From NCBI GenBank assembly GCA_046329535.1, contig JAXLUN010000004.1, forward strand, positions 459,532 through 523,531: a DNA stretch of 64,000 bases, given 5' to 3'. Shown here one piece after another: positions 36,567 through 45,148 of the stretch; position 1 is the first letter of the stretch, and each line of letters opens with the position of its first letter. This stretch comes from Bog-950 sp046329535. GTDB lineage: Bacteria; Bacteroidota; Bacteroidia; Chitinophagales; LD1. The notes under the pieces were generated by a model. It had not been told where the DNA came from and made no database searches. It saw nothing but the letters and a program-made list of their open reading frames with translations. A program made the position numbers and the translations under genes.

Positions 36567-38194
36567 GCAAACTGCTTAAAAAACTGATAACACTACTGAT
36601 AAGTATCATCACTATCTCACTTCATGCACAAACCGGTGTCGGTAATGAAGAGGTTATAGTTGTGAAGGAATATGAAGTAACTATTCAGGATGCACAAAAA
36701 GTAAACATACAGCCAAATATTCCAGAAGTGGAAGAGGTAAAACCTAATTTGACTTATAGTGTACCTCCTAAAGATTTTAAGGATATATCCTTTGAGCCCA
36801 ATCCGTTAAAACCCTTATCAATCAGTAAAGAGAAATTGGAGAAATATAATTCCGGATTTATCAAAATAGGATTTGGCAGTCAGATAATGCCTATAGCGCA
36901 ACTGGCTTATAATGATAATAAAACCAAGAACCTCAAATTCGGTATCTTCTATAATCATCTTTCGGCACGGGAGTTTAAGGTGCGAAATCAACGATTTGTG
37001 GATGATGAGGTGGGTGTGTATCTCAAATACTTTCCTAAGACATTGGAAGTAGGAACCGATTTCACTTTCCGCAATTTTCGCACCCATTTTTATGGCACCG
37101 GTGGGGATACTACCTTATCGGATAGTGTGATCAAGGCGAAAGATGTCAGACAGGTTTTCAGAACATATAATGCCTCCTTTTATATTAAAAATGCTCAGCG
37201 CAATAAGTACGATATTGATTTCTTACAATCGGTACGGTTCAATTATCTGCAGGAGACTTTTGGTAAAGCGAGTGAGTGGTATATAACCGGCACTACTGAT
37301 ATTATGAAGTCATTCCTTACAAATCATTCTGCGGGTTTCAAATTCAATTTCGATATTTCTAAACTGAAGAACGATTCACTTACCCTTCAACGAAATATTT
37401 TTACACCCATGGTTGGCTACAAATTTAATGATGATGATTGGAAAGCCCACGGATTTATAGGTGTTGCAGTAGATGGCAATAAAGCTTATCTGGCTACCGA
37501 TGTGCATTTGGAAAAACGTTTGTATGAGCACATGCTGATAGCCTATACTACTTATACTCATAATTTGTTTAAGAATTCACTGCTTACATATTCGCAAACG
37601 AACCAGTGGATTCAAAATTGGGTAGATATTAAAAACTCAACAGCCGGAGATTTTGGAATAGGCTTAAAAGGCACTATTCAGAACTTTAATTATAACGCGG
37701 CTTTTCATTTGAATCACATCAAAAACCTTCCGCTGTTTATCAACGATACACTTGATACAAAGCGCTTTGTGGTGATTTACGAGCCGAAGGCTATCATTTA
37801 CAATGTGCATTTTGAAAGTGGCTACAATATGAAAGAATGGCTGCGTCTGTCAGTATTGGGCGACTTGAATATGTTTCAGGTAAAGACAGAAGCACGCGCA
37901 TGGCATGAACCGACATTTCGTTTAACCTTACGGGCTAATTATATCTGGAAAAGCAAAATTGTGGTAGGGCTTGATTTATATGGTATAACTACATCATATG
38001 CAAGGCTTGCAGCCGGACAGGAGAAGAAGTTAAAAGGAACTGCAGATGTGAATTTGTCGATTGAGTATTTGATGAACAAGCATATTGCATTCTTTGGTAA
38101 CTTGAACAACATTGCCAATGTCAGATACCAGCGCTGGAATAGTTACAGCAGTTATGGTATTAATGGAAATGTAGGTGCCAAATTCTCTTTCTAA
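36563..38194 (+). CDS. outer-membrane beta-barrel protein paired with the TPR protein
   Basis: The 543-residue product has a signal peptide (MSKLLKKLITLLISIITISLHAQ in part, about 1-23) and a short periplasmic stretch rich in Pro, Glu and Val. From about residue 95 a barrel follows, built of alternating amphipathic strands with Tyr/Phe at the edges and ending in a Phe-terminated strand (GINGNVGAKFSF), the usual signal for barrel assembly. It resembles TonB-dependent-receptor barrels without a recognisable plug. The 4-base overlap with the TPR gene implies the two products work together, perhaps TPR scaffold plus barrel. Its stop overlaps the stop of the convergent gene by 4 bases. Cargo or role is unknown. 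Confidence 0.75.
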   Translation: MSKLLKKLITLLISIITISLHAQTGVGNEEVIVVKEYEVTIQDAQKVNIQPNIPEVEEVKPNLTYSVPPKDFKDISFEPNPLKPLSISKEKLEKYNSGFIKIGFGSQIMPIAQLAYNDNKTKNLKFGIFYNHLSAREFKVRNQRFVDDEVGVYLKYFPKTLEVGTDFTFRNFRTHFYGTGGDTTLSDSVIKAKDVRQVFRTYNASFYIKNAQRNKYDIDFLQSVRFNYLQETFGKASEWYITGTTDIMKSFLTNHSAGFKFNFDISKLKNDSLTLQRNIFTPMVGYKFNDDDWKAHGFIGVAVDGNKAYLATDVHLEKRLYEHMLIAYTTYTHNLFKNSLLTYSQTNQWIQNWVDIKNSTAGDFGIGLKGTIQNFNYNAAFHLNHIKNLPLFINDTLDTKRFVVIYEPKAIIYNVHFESGYNMKEWLRLSVLGDLNMFQVKTEARAWHEPTFRLTLRANYIWKSKIVVGLDLYGITTSYARLAAGQEKKLKGTADVNLSIEYLMNKHIAFFGNLNNIANVRYQRWNSYSSYGINGNVGAKFSF

Positions 38195-39063
38195 GGCTGC
38201 AGAAGTTTTTCTAGATAAGCCAACTCCCCCGAACGGTCGTGTCGGTTTTGTTGTTCATAAATCTCAATGAGGTATTTGAGTTGTTCGCGAATGATTGAAG
38301 GGTTATCAGAGGGCATGAAATATTCTTCTCGCTGCTCTTCATTCATTTTCTCCAAATAATCTTTGATTTCATTTCTTGAAAAAATAGAGCCCCGGTTTAT
38401 CGGATTAATATAGAACATCACATCACGTTCCAGTTGCTGCTCAGTATCAAATTCAAAAAATAACTTTTTGCAGAAAGCCAAGATATAGTGTCGGGTGAGG
38501 TTTACTCCATAGACAGGTATTGTCAATTCATTGGCCAGTATTTGATAAATAATGCCTATGGAAACGGCATTCCCTTTTTTATTATCGAGCACACTGTTGA
38601 TGCAGAAATCCTGAAAATCAGATGAACTTTGTGAGCCTTTAAACGCATGAAAAGTATAGAAAATCTGGTTGAAAATCTGAATCTGCTCTAAGGGTGTTTG
38701 GTTGTTGTTTAACTCCAGCCAAATGCTTTGTTTAATCTTATTCAACTTTTTTTGAACTTCATCTACAGCTAAATCGGGATAATGGTATTTAGCTATCAAA
38801 TAAGCTCCTGTGAATAAATCAGGTCTGTCGCTGTTAATCCAGTCACTCCATTCCTTTACTAGGCCTGCAAACTGAATTTCGTGAATGATTTCCTCCAACC
38901 TATCATGAGTAAGAGGATTTGTTTCTGCGCTCCAGGCCTGCTCTAAAGCCGGTATCACATCTTTACCTAAACTCAGTAACTTGTCGTGAACATGCCTGGA
39001 TACTTCGTGGTCGTTATCGTCCAGAAGTTGAATCAGTGCATGAATTTCACTATCCGTGTACAT
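38191..39063 (-). CDS. SirB1-like/transglutaminase-family protein
   Basis: This 290-residue cytosolic protein has an N-terminal HEAT-like helical segment (about 1-75, HALIQLLDDNDHEVSRHVHDKLLSLG) and then the SirB1_N region (about 80-230): YHYPDLAVDEVQKKLNKI, LDNKKGNAVSIGIIYQILANEL and VYGVNLTRHYILAF. This fits the SirB1/transglutaminase-like family common beside housekeeping genes. The classic transglutaminase nucleophile is not obvious, so enzymatic activity is doubtful; a tetratricopeptide-like tail follows. It starts 3 bases after the topA stop on the same strand and is likely co-transcribed with it. Confidence 0.75.
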   Translation of the reverse strand: MYTDSEIHALIQLLDDNDHEVSRHVHDKLLSLGKDVIPALEQAWSAETNPLTHDRLEEIIHEIQFAGLVKEWSDWINSDRPDLFTGAYLIAKYHYPDLAVDEVQKKLNKIKQSIWLELNNNQTPLEQIQIFNQIFYTFHAFKGSQSSSDFQDFCINSVLDNKKGNAVSIGIIYQILANELTIPVYGVNLTRHYILAFCKKLFFEFDTEQQLERDVMFYINPINRGSIFSRNEIKDYLEKMNEEQREEYFMPSDNPSIIREQLKYLIEIYEQQNRHDRSGELAYLEKLLQP

Positions 39064-39066
39064 GAA

Positions 39067-41406
39067 TTACTTTTTCTTACCTCTGAACGAGCGTCCTTTT
39101 TTGGTAGGTCCCTGTTCTCCAATAATCAGTTGAATATCTTCAAGGGTTAAGAGGTCGGCAGTTTTATCTTTTGGTATTTTATAGTTATCTTTTCCTTTTT
39201 TGATGTACGGGCCATAACGTCCGTTAAGTACCTGAATTCCTTCTGCTTCAAAATTCAGAATGGTGCGGTTAGCGTCTTTTTCCGCTTTCTCCTTGATCAA
39301 AACCAAAGCCTCATCATAAGTAATAGTATAAGGGTCTTTGTCTTTAGGAATAGATACGAATGATTTATCGTATTGAATATAAGGCCCGAAACGACCAATA
39401 CTGGCTTTTACATCTTTTTCTTCAAGTTGCCCAAGTGTTCTGGGTAATTTAAAGAGTTCAAGTGCTTCTTCAAAGGTTATGGTTTCGATAGATTGAGTAG
39501 CACGTAATTTAGCGAAACGCGCTTTCTTACCGGTTTCTTCATCGGCTTTTCCAATTTGAGCCATGGGGCCGAATTTTCCCATGCGTACAATTAAAGGCTC
39601 ACCCGATGCAGGGTCGGTTCCCAGTAATTTTTCTCCCGAAACCCGCTCGGCATCTTTAGTAGTAGTTTCTACAGTTTGATGAAATGGTTTATAAAAATCA
39701 CCAATCATTTTATGCCATTCTTTTTTCCCTTCAGCAACATTATCAAACTGTTCTTCAATATCGGCAGTAAAATTATAATCCAAAATGTCTTTAAAGTTGG
39801 TTACCAAAAAATCGGTTACTAATAGGCCTATATCGGTAGGAAATAGTTTTGCTTTTTCTGCCCCGGTTATCTCGGTTTTTACTTCAGTTTCTACTTTATT
39901 ATTTTTAATGGTCAGCACTTTGTATTTTCTTTCAGTGCCTTCTCTGGTTTCTTTTACTACATAGTTTCTTTTTTGAACGGTGGAAATAGTAGGCGCATAG
40001 GTAGATGGACGACCAATACCGAGCTCTTCAAGTTTTTTTACCAAACTGGCTTCGGTGTATCTGGCTGAAGGTTTGGTGAATTTCTCGGTAGCCGAAATTT
40101 CCTTCATGTCCAAAAGTTGTCCTTCTTTTACCGGAGGAATCAATGCCTCTGCTTCTTCATCTCCTTCGGCTTCTTCATCCACACCTTCATTATATACTTT
40201 TAAAAAGCCTTCAAACAAAATAACTTCGGCTTTGGCCTGGAGAATTTCTTTGTTTTTATCGTTCAGTATATCAATAACGGTTTTTTCAATTTCCGCATCG
40301 GCCATCTGAGAGGCAATGGTACGTTTCCAAATCAACTCATAAAGTCGCTGCTCATCATATTCGCCTTCAACCGTAGCTTTATCCATATATGACGGGCGAA
40401 TGGCTTCGTGAGCTTCCTGAGCACTTTCATGCTTTGATTTGAATTTTCTAAGCTGATGATACTCTTTTCCGTATTTACTTATTATTTCCGTTTCCAATGC
40501 ATTTAAAGCCTGATCACTTAGTACAGGTGAATCTGTTCTCATATACGTGATATGCCCGTTTTCATAGAGCTTCTGTGCTACCATCATGGTTTTTAAAACC
40601 GAGAAGCCTAACTTACGCGATGCTTCCTGTTGCAGGGTAGAGGTGGTAAATGGAGCAGCCGGAGTTCTTTTGCCGGGTTTCTTTTCTATCCCTTTAACTC
40701 TGAACTGAGCGCCTATAATTTCGCTTAGAAATTTCTGTGCGTCTTTTTCAGTTTTAAAGTTATCGGCACGTTCAGCTTTAAAGGTTGCTTTTTTGCCATT
40801 AGCATCGGTTACATAAAAATAGGCTATAACTTTAAAAGAACCGGTTGCCTTAAACGAACGGATGTCGCGTTCCCTTTCTACAATCAAACGAACGGCTACT
40901 GATTGCACTCGCCCTGCAGAAAGCGATGGCTTAACTTTTTTCCATAACACCGGTGAAATTTCATAACCTACCAATCGGTCAAGCACTCTGCGTGCTTGCT
41001 GTGCGTTCACCAAGTCCATGTTAATTGTACGCGGGCTCTTTACTGCAGCCTTCACGGCCTTCTCCGTAATCTCGGTATAAGTAATGCGTTTTGCTTTCTT
41101 TGGATTCAACCCCAATACATCGCAAAGGTGCCAAGATATGGCTTCTCCCTCACGATCTTCATCCGTTGCCAGGAAAATCTCCCCAGCACTCTTAGCCAGT
41201 TTTTTCAACTCTTTGATGACATCTTTCTTTTCATCACTTACCACATAGTTTGGTTCAAAGCCGTTCTCTATATCAATGTTTAATCCACTATCCGGTAAGT
41301 CGCGAATATGACCATAGCAGGAGGTAACAACATAATCTTTACCCAAAAATTTATTGATGGTTTTGGCCTTAGCGGGCGACTCAACTATGATGAGATTCTT
41401 GCTCAT
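39067..41406 (-). CDS. topA: DNA topoisomerase I (type IA)
   Basis: The 779-residue cytosolic enzyme relaxes negatively supercoiled DNA. The TOPRIM domain is at the N terminus (IVESPAKAKTINKFLG, 7-22; ATDEDREGEAISWHL, 80-94). The type IA core contains the active-site Tyr288 in HITYMRTDSP. The C terminus lacks the Cys4 zinc fingers of E. coli TopA and instead has three or four repeats of the 'GRYGPYIxxG' kind (for example GRFGPYIQYDKS and GRYGPYIKKGKD), ending in a basic GRSFRGKKK tail, as is usual in Bacteroidota. About 475 bases upstream hold no gene. Confidence 0.97.
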   Translation of the reverse strand: MSKNLIIVESPAKAKTINKFLGKDYVVTSCYGHIRDLPDSGLNIDIENGFEPNYVVSDEKKDVIKELKKLAKSAGEIFLATDEDREGEAISWHLCDVLGLNPKKAKRITYTEITEKAVKAAVKSPRTINMDLVNAQQARRVLDRLVGYEISPVLWKKVKPSLSAGRVQSVAVRLIVERERDIRSFKATGSFKVIAYFYVTDANGKKATFKAERADNFKTEKDAQKFLSEIIGAQFRVKGIEKKPGKRTPAAPFTTSTLQQEASRKLGFSVLKTMMVAQKLYENGHITYMRTDSPVLSDQALNALETEIISKYGKEYHQLRKFKSKHESAQEAHEAIRPSYMDKATVEGEYDEQRLYELIWKRTIASQMADAEIEKTVIDILNDKNKEILQAKAEVILFEGFLKVYNEGVDEEAEGDEEAEALIPPVKEGQLLDMKEISATEKFTKPSARYTEASLVKKLEELGIGRPSTYAPTISTVQKRNYVVKETREGTERKYKVLTIKNNKVETEVKTEITGAEKAKLFPTDIGLLVTDFLVTNFKDILDYNFTADIEEQFDNVAEGKKEWHKMIGDFYKPFHQTVETTTKDAERVSGEKLLGTDPASGEPLIVRMGKFGPMAQIGKADEETGKKARFAKLRATQSIETITFEEALELFKLPRTLGQLEEKDVKASIGRFGPYIQYDKSFVSIPKDKDPYTITYDEALVLIKEKAEKDANRTILNFEAEGIQVLNGRYGPYIKKGKDNYKIPKDKTADLLTLEDIQLIIGEQGPTKKGRSFRGKKK

Positions 41407-41841
41407 GCGTATTTTTTAATGAAGCGCAAATAAATGTTTTTGAACTCAAATCAGCAAACAACAGGTTATCCTGCGCATACGAAGCTTGTGATAGAATTGT
41501 TTTAGACATAGACAAAGCGATGTAAAAAGCTATTGATTGTGTTGTTACATTCAACATACATGTATTCATATGGAAATAGACATACAGGCATTTAAATAAG
41601 CTAAATGCATTGAGCATCATCTATTACACAGGCTACTGATTTTTAATGTCGCAGTTGTTTCCTTATGTTAAGGTTCTTATGACAATTTACTTTGCATGCA
41701 GTTTGGTGAGTTTGTAAAGATGAGTATTGAAAAGGATATCATAAGTGAAATTCAACTGACCATAGTGGCTTAATTATGATGTTGTTTATTCAATACGCAG
41801 CTGTATAGAATTGATGTAATGCCACATAATTCTGGCAGTTA
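41407..41841. other. non-coding stretch upstream of topA, no gene recognised
   Basis: This AT-rich interval between topA and the tRNA-Met terminator hairpin holds only short frames. A 25-codon plus-strand ORF (41696-41773) has no recognisable features. The topA promoter should lie near 41407-41450, but I see only a partial -7 match (TTTATTTG on the minus strand). Confidence 0.6.
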
Positions 41842-41882
41842 CCAAAATACAAAAGGCAACCAAATGGTTGCCTTTTGTATTT

Positions 41883-41885
<3 letters not shown>
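41842..41885 (-). terminator. perfect inverted repeat that starts at the CCA end of tRNA-Met
   Basis: Arms 41842-41861 and 41866-41885 are perfectly complementary (20 bp, extended to 21 by the A-T pair in the loop). On the minus strand the first arm begins with the tRNA's encoded CCA. The GC-rich core is AAAAGGCAACC/GGTTGCCTTTT. It probably ends tRNA transcription. The same core occurs after tRNA-Ala at 55455-55506. Confidence 0.7.
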
Positions 41886-41959
<74 letters not shown>

Positions 41960-41995
41960 AAAACGGACGGCAAATATATTTTAATGAACGAGTTT

Positions 41996-42835
41996 TTAAA
42001 ACAACTCGCTTAATTTAAATGCCTCTTTACTTCTAATTCCTTTTTCAGTAGATATTAAACTGCAACATTCTATAGATGGGTCGTGTTCAAAAAACAGGTA
42101 GTAGTTGTTGGTAACAGCTTCATTCAGCAAGATTTTCTTCTCATCTAGGGTTAACAGAGGACGAGTGTCATAAGCCATCACATAGGGCAGTGGGATATGT
42201 GCCATGCTGGGAAACAAATCGGCACAATACACCAGCGTTTTGCCGCCAGCCTTAATATGGGGGATAAACATACTTTCAGTATGTCCGCAAACCGTTTTTA
42301 AAGTAATGTTCGGGTTTAACTCGGTACTGCCATCGGTCACAAATTTTAGTTGACCACTTTCCTGTATCGGTAATATATTCTCCTTCAGAAAAGACGCTTT
42401 CTCACGGGCATTAGGCTTGGTAGCCCATTCCCAGTGTTTTTCATTACTCCAATAAACAGCATTTTTAAAAGCCGGAACAAGTTGGTCTCCCTCACGAACT
42501 ATGGCACCTCCACAGTGATCGAAGTGAAGATGGGAGAGAAGTACATCGGTTATATCATTCAGGCTATATCCCAGAGCCTCTATGGACTTTCTTAGTGAAG
42601 TATTTCCATGCGGTTCGTAATGGCTGAAAAATTTTTCATCCTGTTTGTTTCCTAGGCCACAGTCTATCAAAATCAGTTGTTTGCCATCCTCGATTAACAG
42701 GCAACGCATTGCCCAAGTACAAAGGTTGTTCGAATCAGGTGTATTTAGCTTCTGCCACATAGTTTTAGGCACCACGCCAAACATGGCTCCTCCATCCAGT
42801 TTAAAATAACCGGTATCTATGGTATGTAGTTTCAT
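41996..42835 (-). CDS. MBL-fold metallo-hydrolase (lactonase-like)
   Basis: The 279-residue protein has the metallo-beta-lactamase motif HLHFDH (His102, His104, Asp106, His107) followed by CGG. Further metal ligands are His in VCGHTESMF (about residue 182), Asp in VYCADLFPS (about 198) and a C-terminal His (FFEHDPS). The overall length and the early SNNLCTWAMRCLLIED stretch resemble AHL-lactonase/quinolone-dioxygenase-like MBL proteins. It could cleave a lactone, ester or thioester; the substrate is unknown. Its start abuts the ribH stop with no gap, so it is co-transcribed with ribH and upstream genes. Confidence 0.85.
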   Translation of the reverse strand: MKLHTIDTGYFKLDGGAMFGVVPKTMWQKLNTPDSNNLCTWAMRCLLIEDGKQLILIDCGLGNKQDEKFFSHYEPHGNTSLRKSIEALGYSLNDITDVLLSHLHFDHCGGAIVREGDQLVPAFKNAVYWSNEKHWEWATKPNAREKASFLKENILPIQESGQLKFVTDGSTELNPNITLKTVCGHTESMFIPHIKAGGKTLVYCADLFPSMAHIPLPYVMAYDTRPLLTLDEKKILLNEAVTNNYYLFFEHDPSIECCSLISTEKGIRSKEAFKLSELF

Positions 42836-43330
42836 CTACTTCTTCAGTTTATCTTTTAAGGCAAGCATCTTCAAAACGGCTACCGCACACTCAACACCTT
42901 TGTTTCCGTGCTTTCCACCGGCCCTGTCTTTTGCCTGTTGGTAGTTGTTAGGGGTAATGACTCCGAATACAAAAGGGGATTGGGTTTGTACACTCAGATT
43001 CATTAGGGCAGACGAAACTGCGTTATTGATGTAAATATCATGGTCTGTATCTCCTTTTATAACGCAACCTAATGCAATTACAGCATCCGCTTTGTGAGCT
43101 TCAAACAACCACTTACAAGCCAGCGGAAGTTCGTACGCACCAGGCACCAGTTCAATCTGAATATTTTTCTCTTTAACTCCGTATTTCAGAAGCGTTTTTA
43201 AGGCGCCATCTCGCAAGGCGAAGGTTATTTGTTCGTTATATTCTGATACCGCAATAGCTACTTTGTATTTAGTGGCGTACGGCACCTTCAGGTCGTTGTG
43301 CTGTGATAGATTTTTCTTTTGAGCTGACAT
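42836..43330 (-). CDS. ribH: 6,7-dimethyl-8-ribityllumazine synthase
   Basis: The 164-residue enzyme performs the penultimate step of riboflavin synthesis, in the cytosol, typically as a 60-mer or pentamer. Conserved segments are IAVSEYNEQIT, VPGAYELPLAC, DAVIALGCVIKGDTDHDIYI with the catalytic His region, PFVFGVITPNNYQQAKDRAGG and HGNKGVECA. I take ATG 43330 (MSAQKKN); the earlier ATG seven codons upstream adds nothing family-like. It lies downstream of the membrane TPR gene but behind a strong terminator at 43374-43406, so it probably has its own promoter. A TPR-ribH-recF neighbourhood is frequent in Bacteroidota. Confidence 0.96.
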   Translation of the reverse strand: MSAQKKNLSQHNDLKVPYATKYKVAIAVSEYNEQITFALRDGALKTLLKYGVKEKNIQIELVPGAYELPLACKWLFEAHKADAVIALGCVIKGDTDHDIYINNAVSSALMNLSVQTQSPFVFGVITPNNYQQAKDRAGGKHGNKGVECAVAVLKMLALKDKLKK

Positions 43331-43373
43331 ATTTTTGCATTTGTCCCGCAAGGATGAGGGATATACGGTTAAA

Positions 43374-43406
43374 TAAAAAGAGGGAAATTTTGTTTCCCTC
43401 TTTTTA
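43374..43406 (-). terminator. intrinsic terminator after the membrane TPR gene
   Basis: A perfect 14-bp stem (43374-43387 with 43393-43406) with loop TTTTG and a T-rich side on both strands. It lies 6 bases past the stop of the minus-strand TPR gene and insulates ribH from pdhA-TPR transcription. Confidence 0.85.
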
Positions 43407-43412
43407 TGTTTT

Positions 43413-44084
43413 TTACTGTGTGCTTACTCTGGCAATATATTTTTCAATATCTCTTCCTTCATCGCTGTTTGGATATTGGCTGCGAACTTTTTCATAACAC
43501 TTTTTTGCATCCTCTGGCTTTTTAGCTTTTTCGTATGCTAAGCCTGCTTTGAAAAGAAAGTAAGGGGTATAGCTTTCATTGTCAGAAAAAGCTGCGGCTT
43601 TTTCATATTGTTTAATTCCATCGTCAAATTTTCCCAGTTCGGTGTAAGCATCGCCTAGTGCGCTTAAACGCAAAGCTCCCAGAATCGGGTCGCTGGTGCT
43701 GAACTTATCAAGATATTTAACGGCATCATCAAACTTTTTCAAATTCAGACAGCAGATCCCTGCATAATAGTTAGCTAGTTTACCGGCTTTGGTCCAGCCA
43801 AAATCATTGGCTACCTGTGCAAAGCCTTTATTGGCAGCGTTACCGTTTAAGGCTACGGCAAAAGAATCTTTTGCAAAGGCAAATTCGGCCATATACATAG
43901 CTTTTTGTGCTTTTAGATTCTGCTCAGGTAAAAATTTAGCAAACAGATATACCAGCCCAACTACCAATACCACCACTATGCCACCGGCTACCAATACTTT
44001 CTGCTTGTTATCTTCTACAAACTGCTCTACCTTGCCAAGACCTTCCTGTAAGTTTTCTCCTAAGTTTTCTGTTACGTCTGCCAT
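43413..44084 (-). CDS. membrane-anchored TPR protein (YfgM/CcmI-like layout)
   Basis: The 223-residue protein has a short cytosolic N terminus (about 1-30, EQFVEDNKQ), one membrane helix (about 31-50, VAGGIVVVLVVGLVYLFAK), and a periplasmic TPR domain to the end. That domain has at least three repeats, such as FDDAVKYLDKF, FDDGIKQYEKAAAF and PEDAKKCYEKV. This matches the YfgM-type topology, whose E. coli member is an ancillary SecYEG/chaperone-linked factor. In Bacteroidota this gene usually sits beside recF and ribH. Role as a periplasmic assembly helper is inferred. It lies 41 bases after pdhA on the same strand and ends at a strong terminator. Confidence 0.8.
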   Translation of the reverse strand: MADVTENLGENLQEGLGKVEQFVEDNKQKVLVAGGIVVVLVVGLVYLFAKFLPEQNLKAQKAMYMAEFAFAKDSFAVALNGNAANKGFAQVANDFGWTKAGKLANYYAGICCLNLKKFDDAVKYLDKFSTSDPILGALRLSALGDAYTELGKFDDGIKQYEKAAAFSDNESYTPYFLFKAGLAYEKAKKPEDAKKCYEKVRSQYPNSDEGRDIEKYIARVSTQ

Positions 44085-44125
44085 GTTTATTTTTTAAAAT
44101 TGAAGTGCGAATATAATCGCTTTGT

Positions 44126-45121
44126 TTATTCTGTCAAGAAAGGATAATCGGGCTGTGCATAAATGTCTTTAAATAACTCGCTGTCGTCCGGATATGGGGA
44201 GTTTTCGGCAAAGGTGACACAATCATCAATCTCCTTATCAATTCTTGAATTGATGGCATCTATTTCAGTTGCAGTGGCGTACTTTTTCTTCAAAATGGTG
44301 TCCATAGTTGTTTCAATAGGGTCCTGCTTCTTATATGCTTCTACCTCTTCTTTCGTTCTGTATTTCTGAGGGTCGCTCATGGAGTGTCCCTTATAGCGGT
44401 AGGTGCACATTTCCAAAAAAGTTGGCCCATCCCCTTTGCGCGCTCGCTCGGCAGCACGTTCTACGGCATCATGAACGGTTTCGCATTTCATGGCGTCTAC
44501 CGACTCACTCGGCATATCGTAAGCCTCGCCCAATGTTGAAATCTTAGTTACGTTAGAAGTTCTACCAACGGAAGTTCCCATGGCGTATCCGTTATTTTCG
44601 CATACAAAAATGACCGGCAGTTTCCAGGTCATAGCCATATTGAAGGTTTCATGCAAAATTCCTTGACGGGCTGCTCCATCGCCAAAGTAGCAGATGGTTA
44701 CGTTATCTTTGCCATTATACTGGTCGGCAAATGCTATACCCGCTCCCAAACCTATCTGAGCCCCTACAATACCGTGTCCGCCAAAGAAGCTGTGTTCTTT
44801 CGAGAAAAAATGCATTGATCCTCCTTTCCCTTTAGTGCAGCCTGTTGTCTTACCGAACAATTCAGCCATCGCTTCGTTGCAGCTGATTCCCTTGGCAATT
44901 CCCAGCCCGTGGTCGCGGTAGGCGGTAATCATCCGGTCGTCCGGGCGAAGAGCGCTCATGGTTCCGGCAGCTACTGCTTCCTGGCCAATGTACAGGTGGC
45001 AAAATCCTCGTATCTTTTGCTGGCCGTATAACATGCCTGCTTTTTCTTCAAATCTGCGCAAGCGCAACATCAGCTCGTACCAGTATAAATAGGTCTGTTT
45101 GGTTATTTTTGCCACGTTCAA
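44126..45121 (-). CDS. pdhA: pyruvate dehydrogenase E1 component, alpha subunit
   Basis: The 331-residue cytosolic TPP enzyme forms, with a separate beta subunit, the E1 part of the pyruvate dehydrogenase complex (pyruvate to acetyl-lipoyl). The TPP-binding motif runs from GDGAARQG (about 149-156) through FNMAMTWKLPVIFVCENN. Other hallmarks are RGFCHLYIGQEAV, AYRDHG and the phosphorylation-loop-like YRYKGHSMSDPQKYR. The E1-beta and E2 genes are not in the window. The start lies 27 bases from the divergent recF start, so the two promoters overlap. A branched-chain E1 alpha is less likely given the motif wording. Confidence 0.93.
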   Translation of the reverse strand: MNVAKITKQTYLYWYELMLRLRRFEEKAGMLYGQQKIRGFCHLYIGQEAVAAGTMSALRPDDRMITAYRDHGLGIAKGISCNEAMAELFGKTTGCTKGKGGSMHFFSKEHSFFGGHGIVGAQIGLGAGIAFADQYNGKDNVTICYFGDGAARQGILHETFNMAMTWKLPVIFVCENNGYAMGTSVGRTSNVTKISTLGEAYDMPSESVDAMKCETVHDAVERAAERARKGDGPTFLEMCTYRYKGHSMSDPQKYRTKEEVEAYKKQDPIETTMDTILKKKYATATEIDAINSRIDKEIDDCVTFAENSPYPDDSELFKDIYAQPDYPFLTE

Positions 45122-45148
45122 TCTTTTTAAAAAAGCGTACCGAAAGTA

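Noticed and set aside
41696..41773. 25-codon ORF in the gap upstream of topA, just after a TACTTTG sequence
   Set aside because: No codon run, terminator or downstream gene on the plus strand that would make it a leader; too short to support as a gene.
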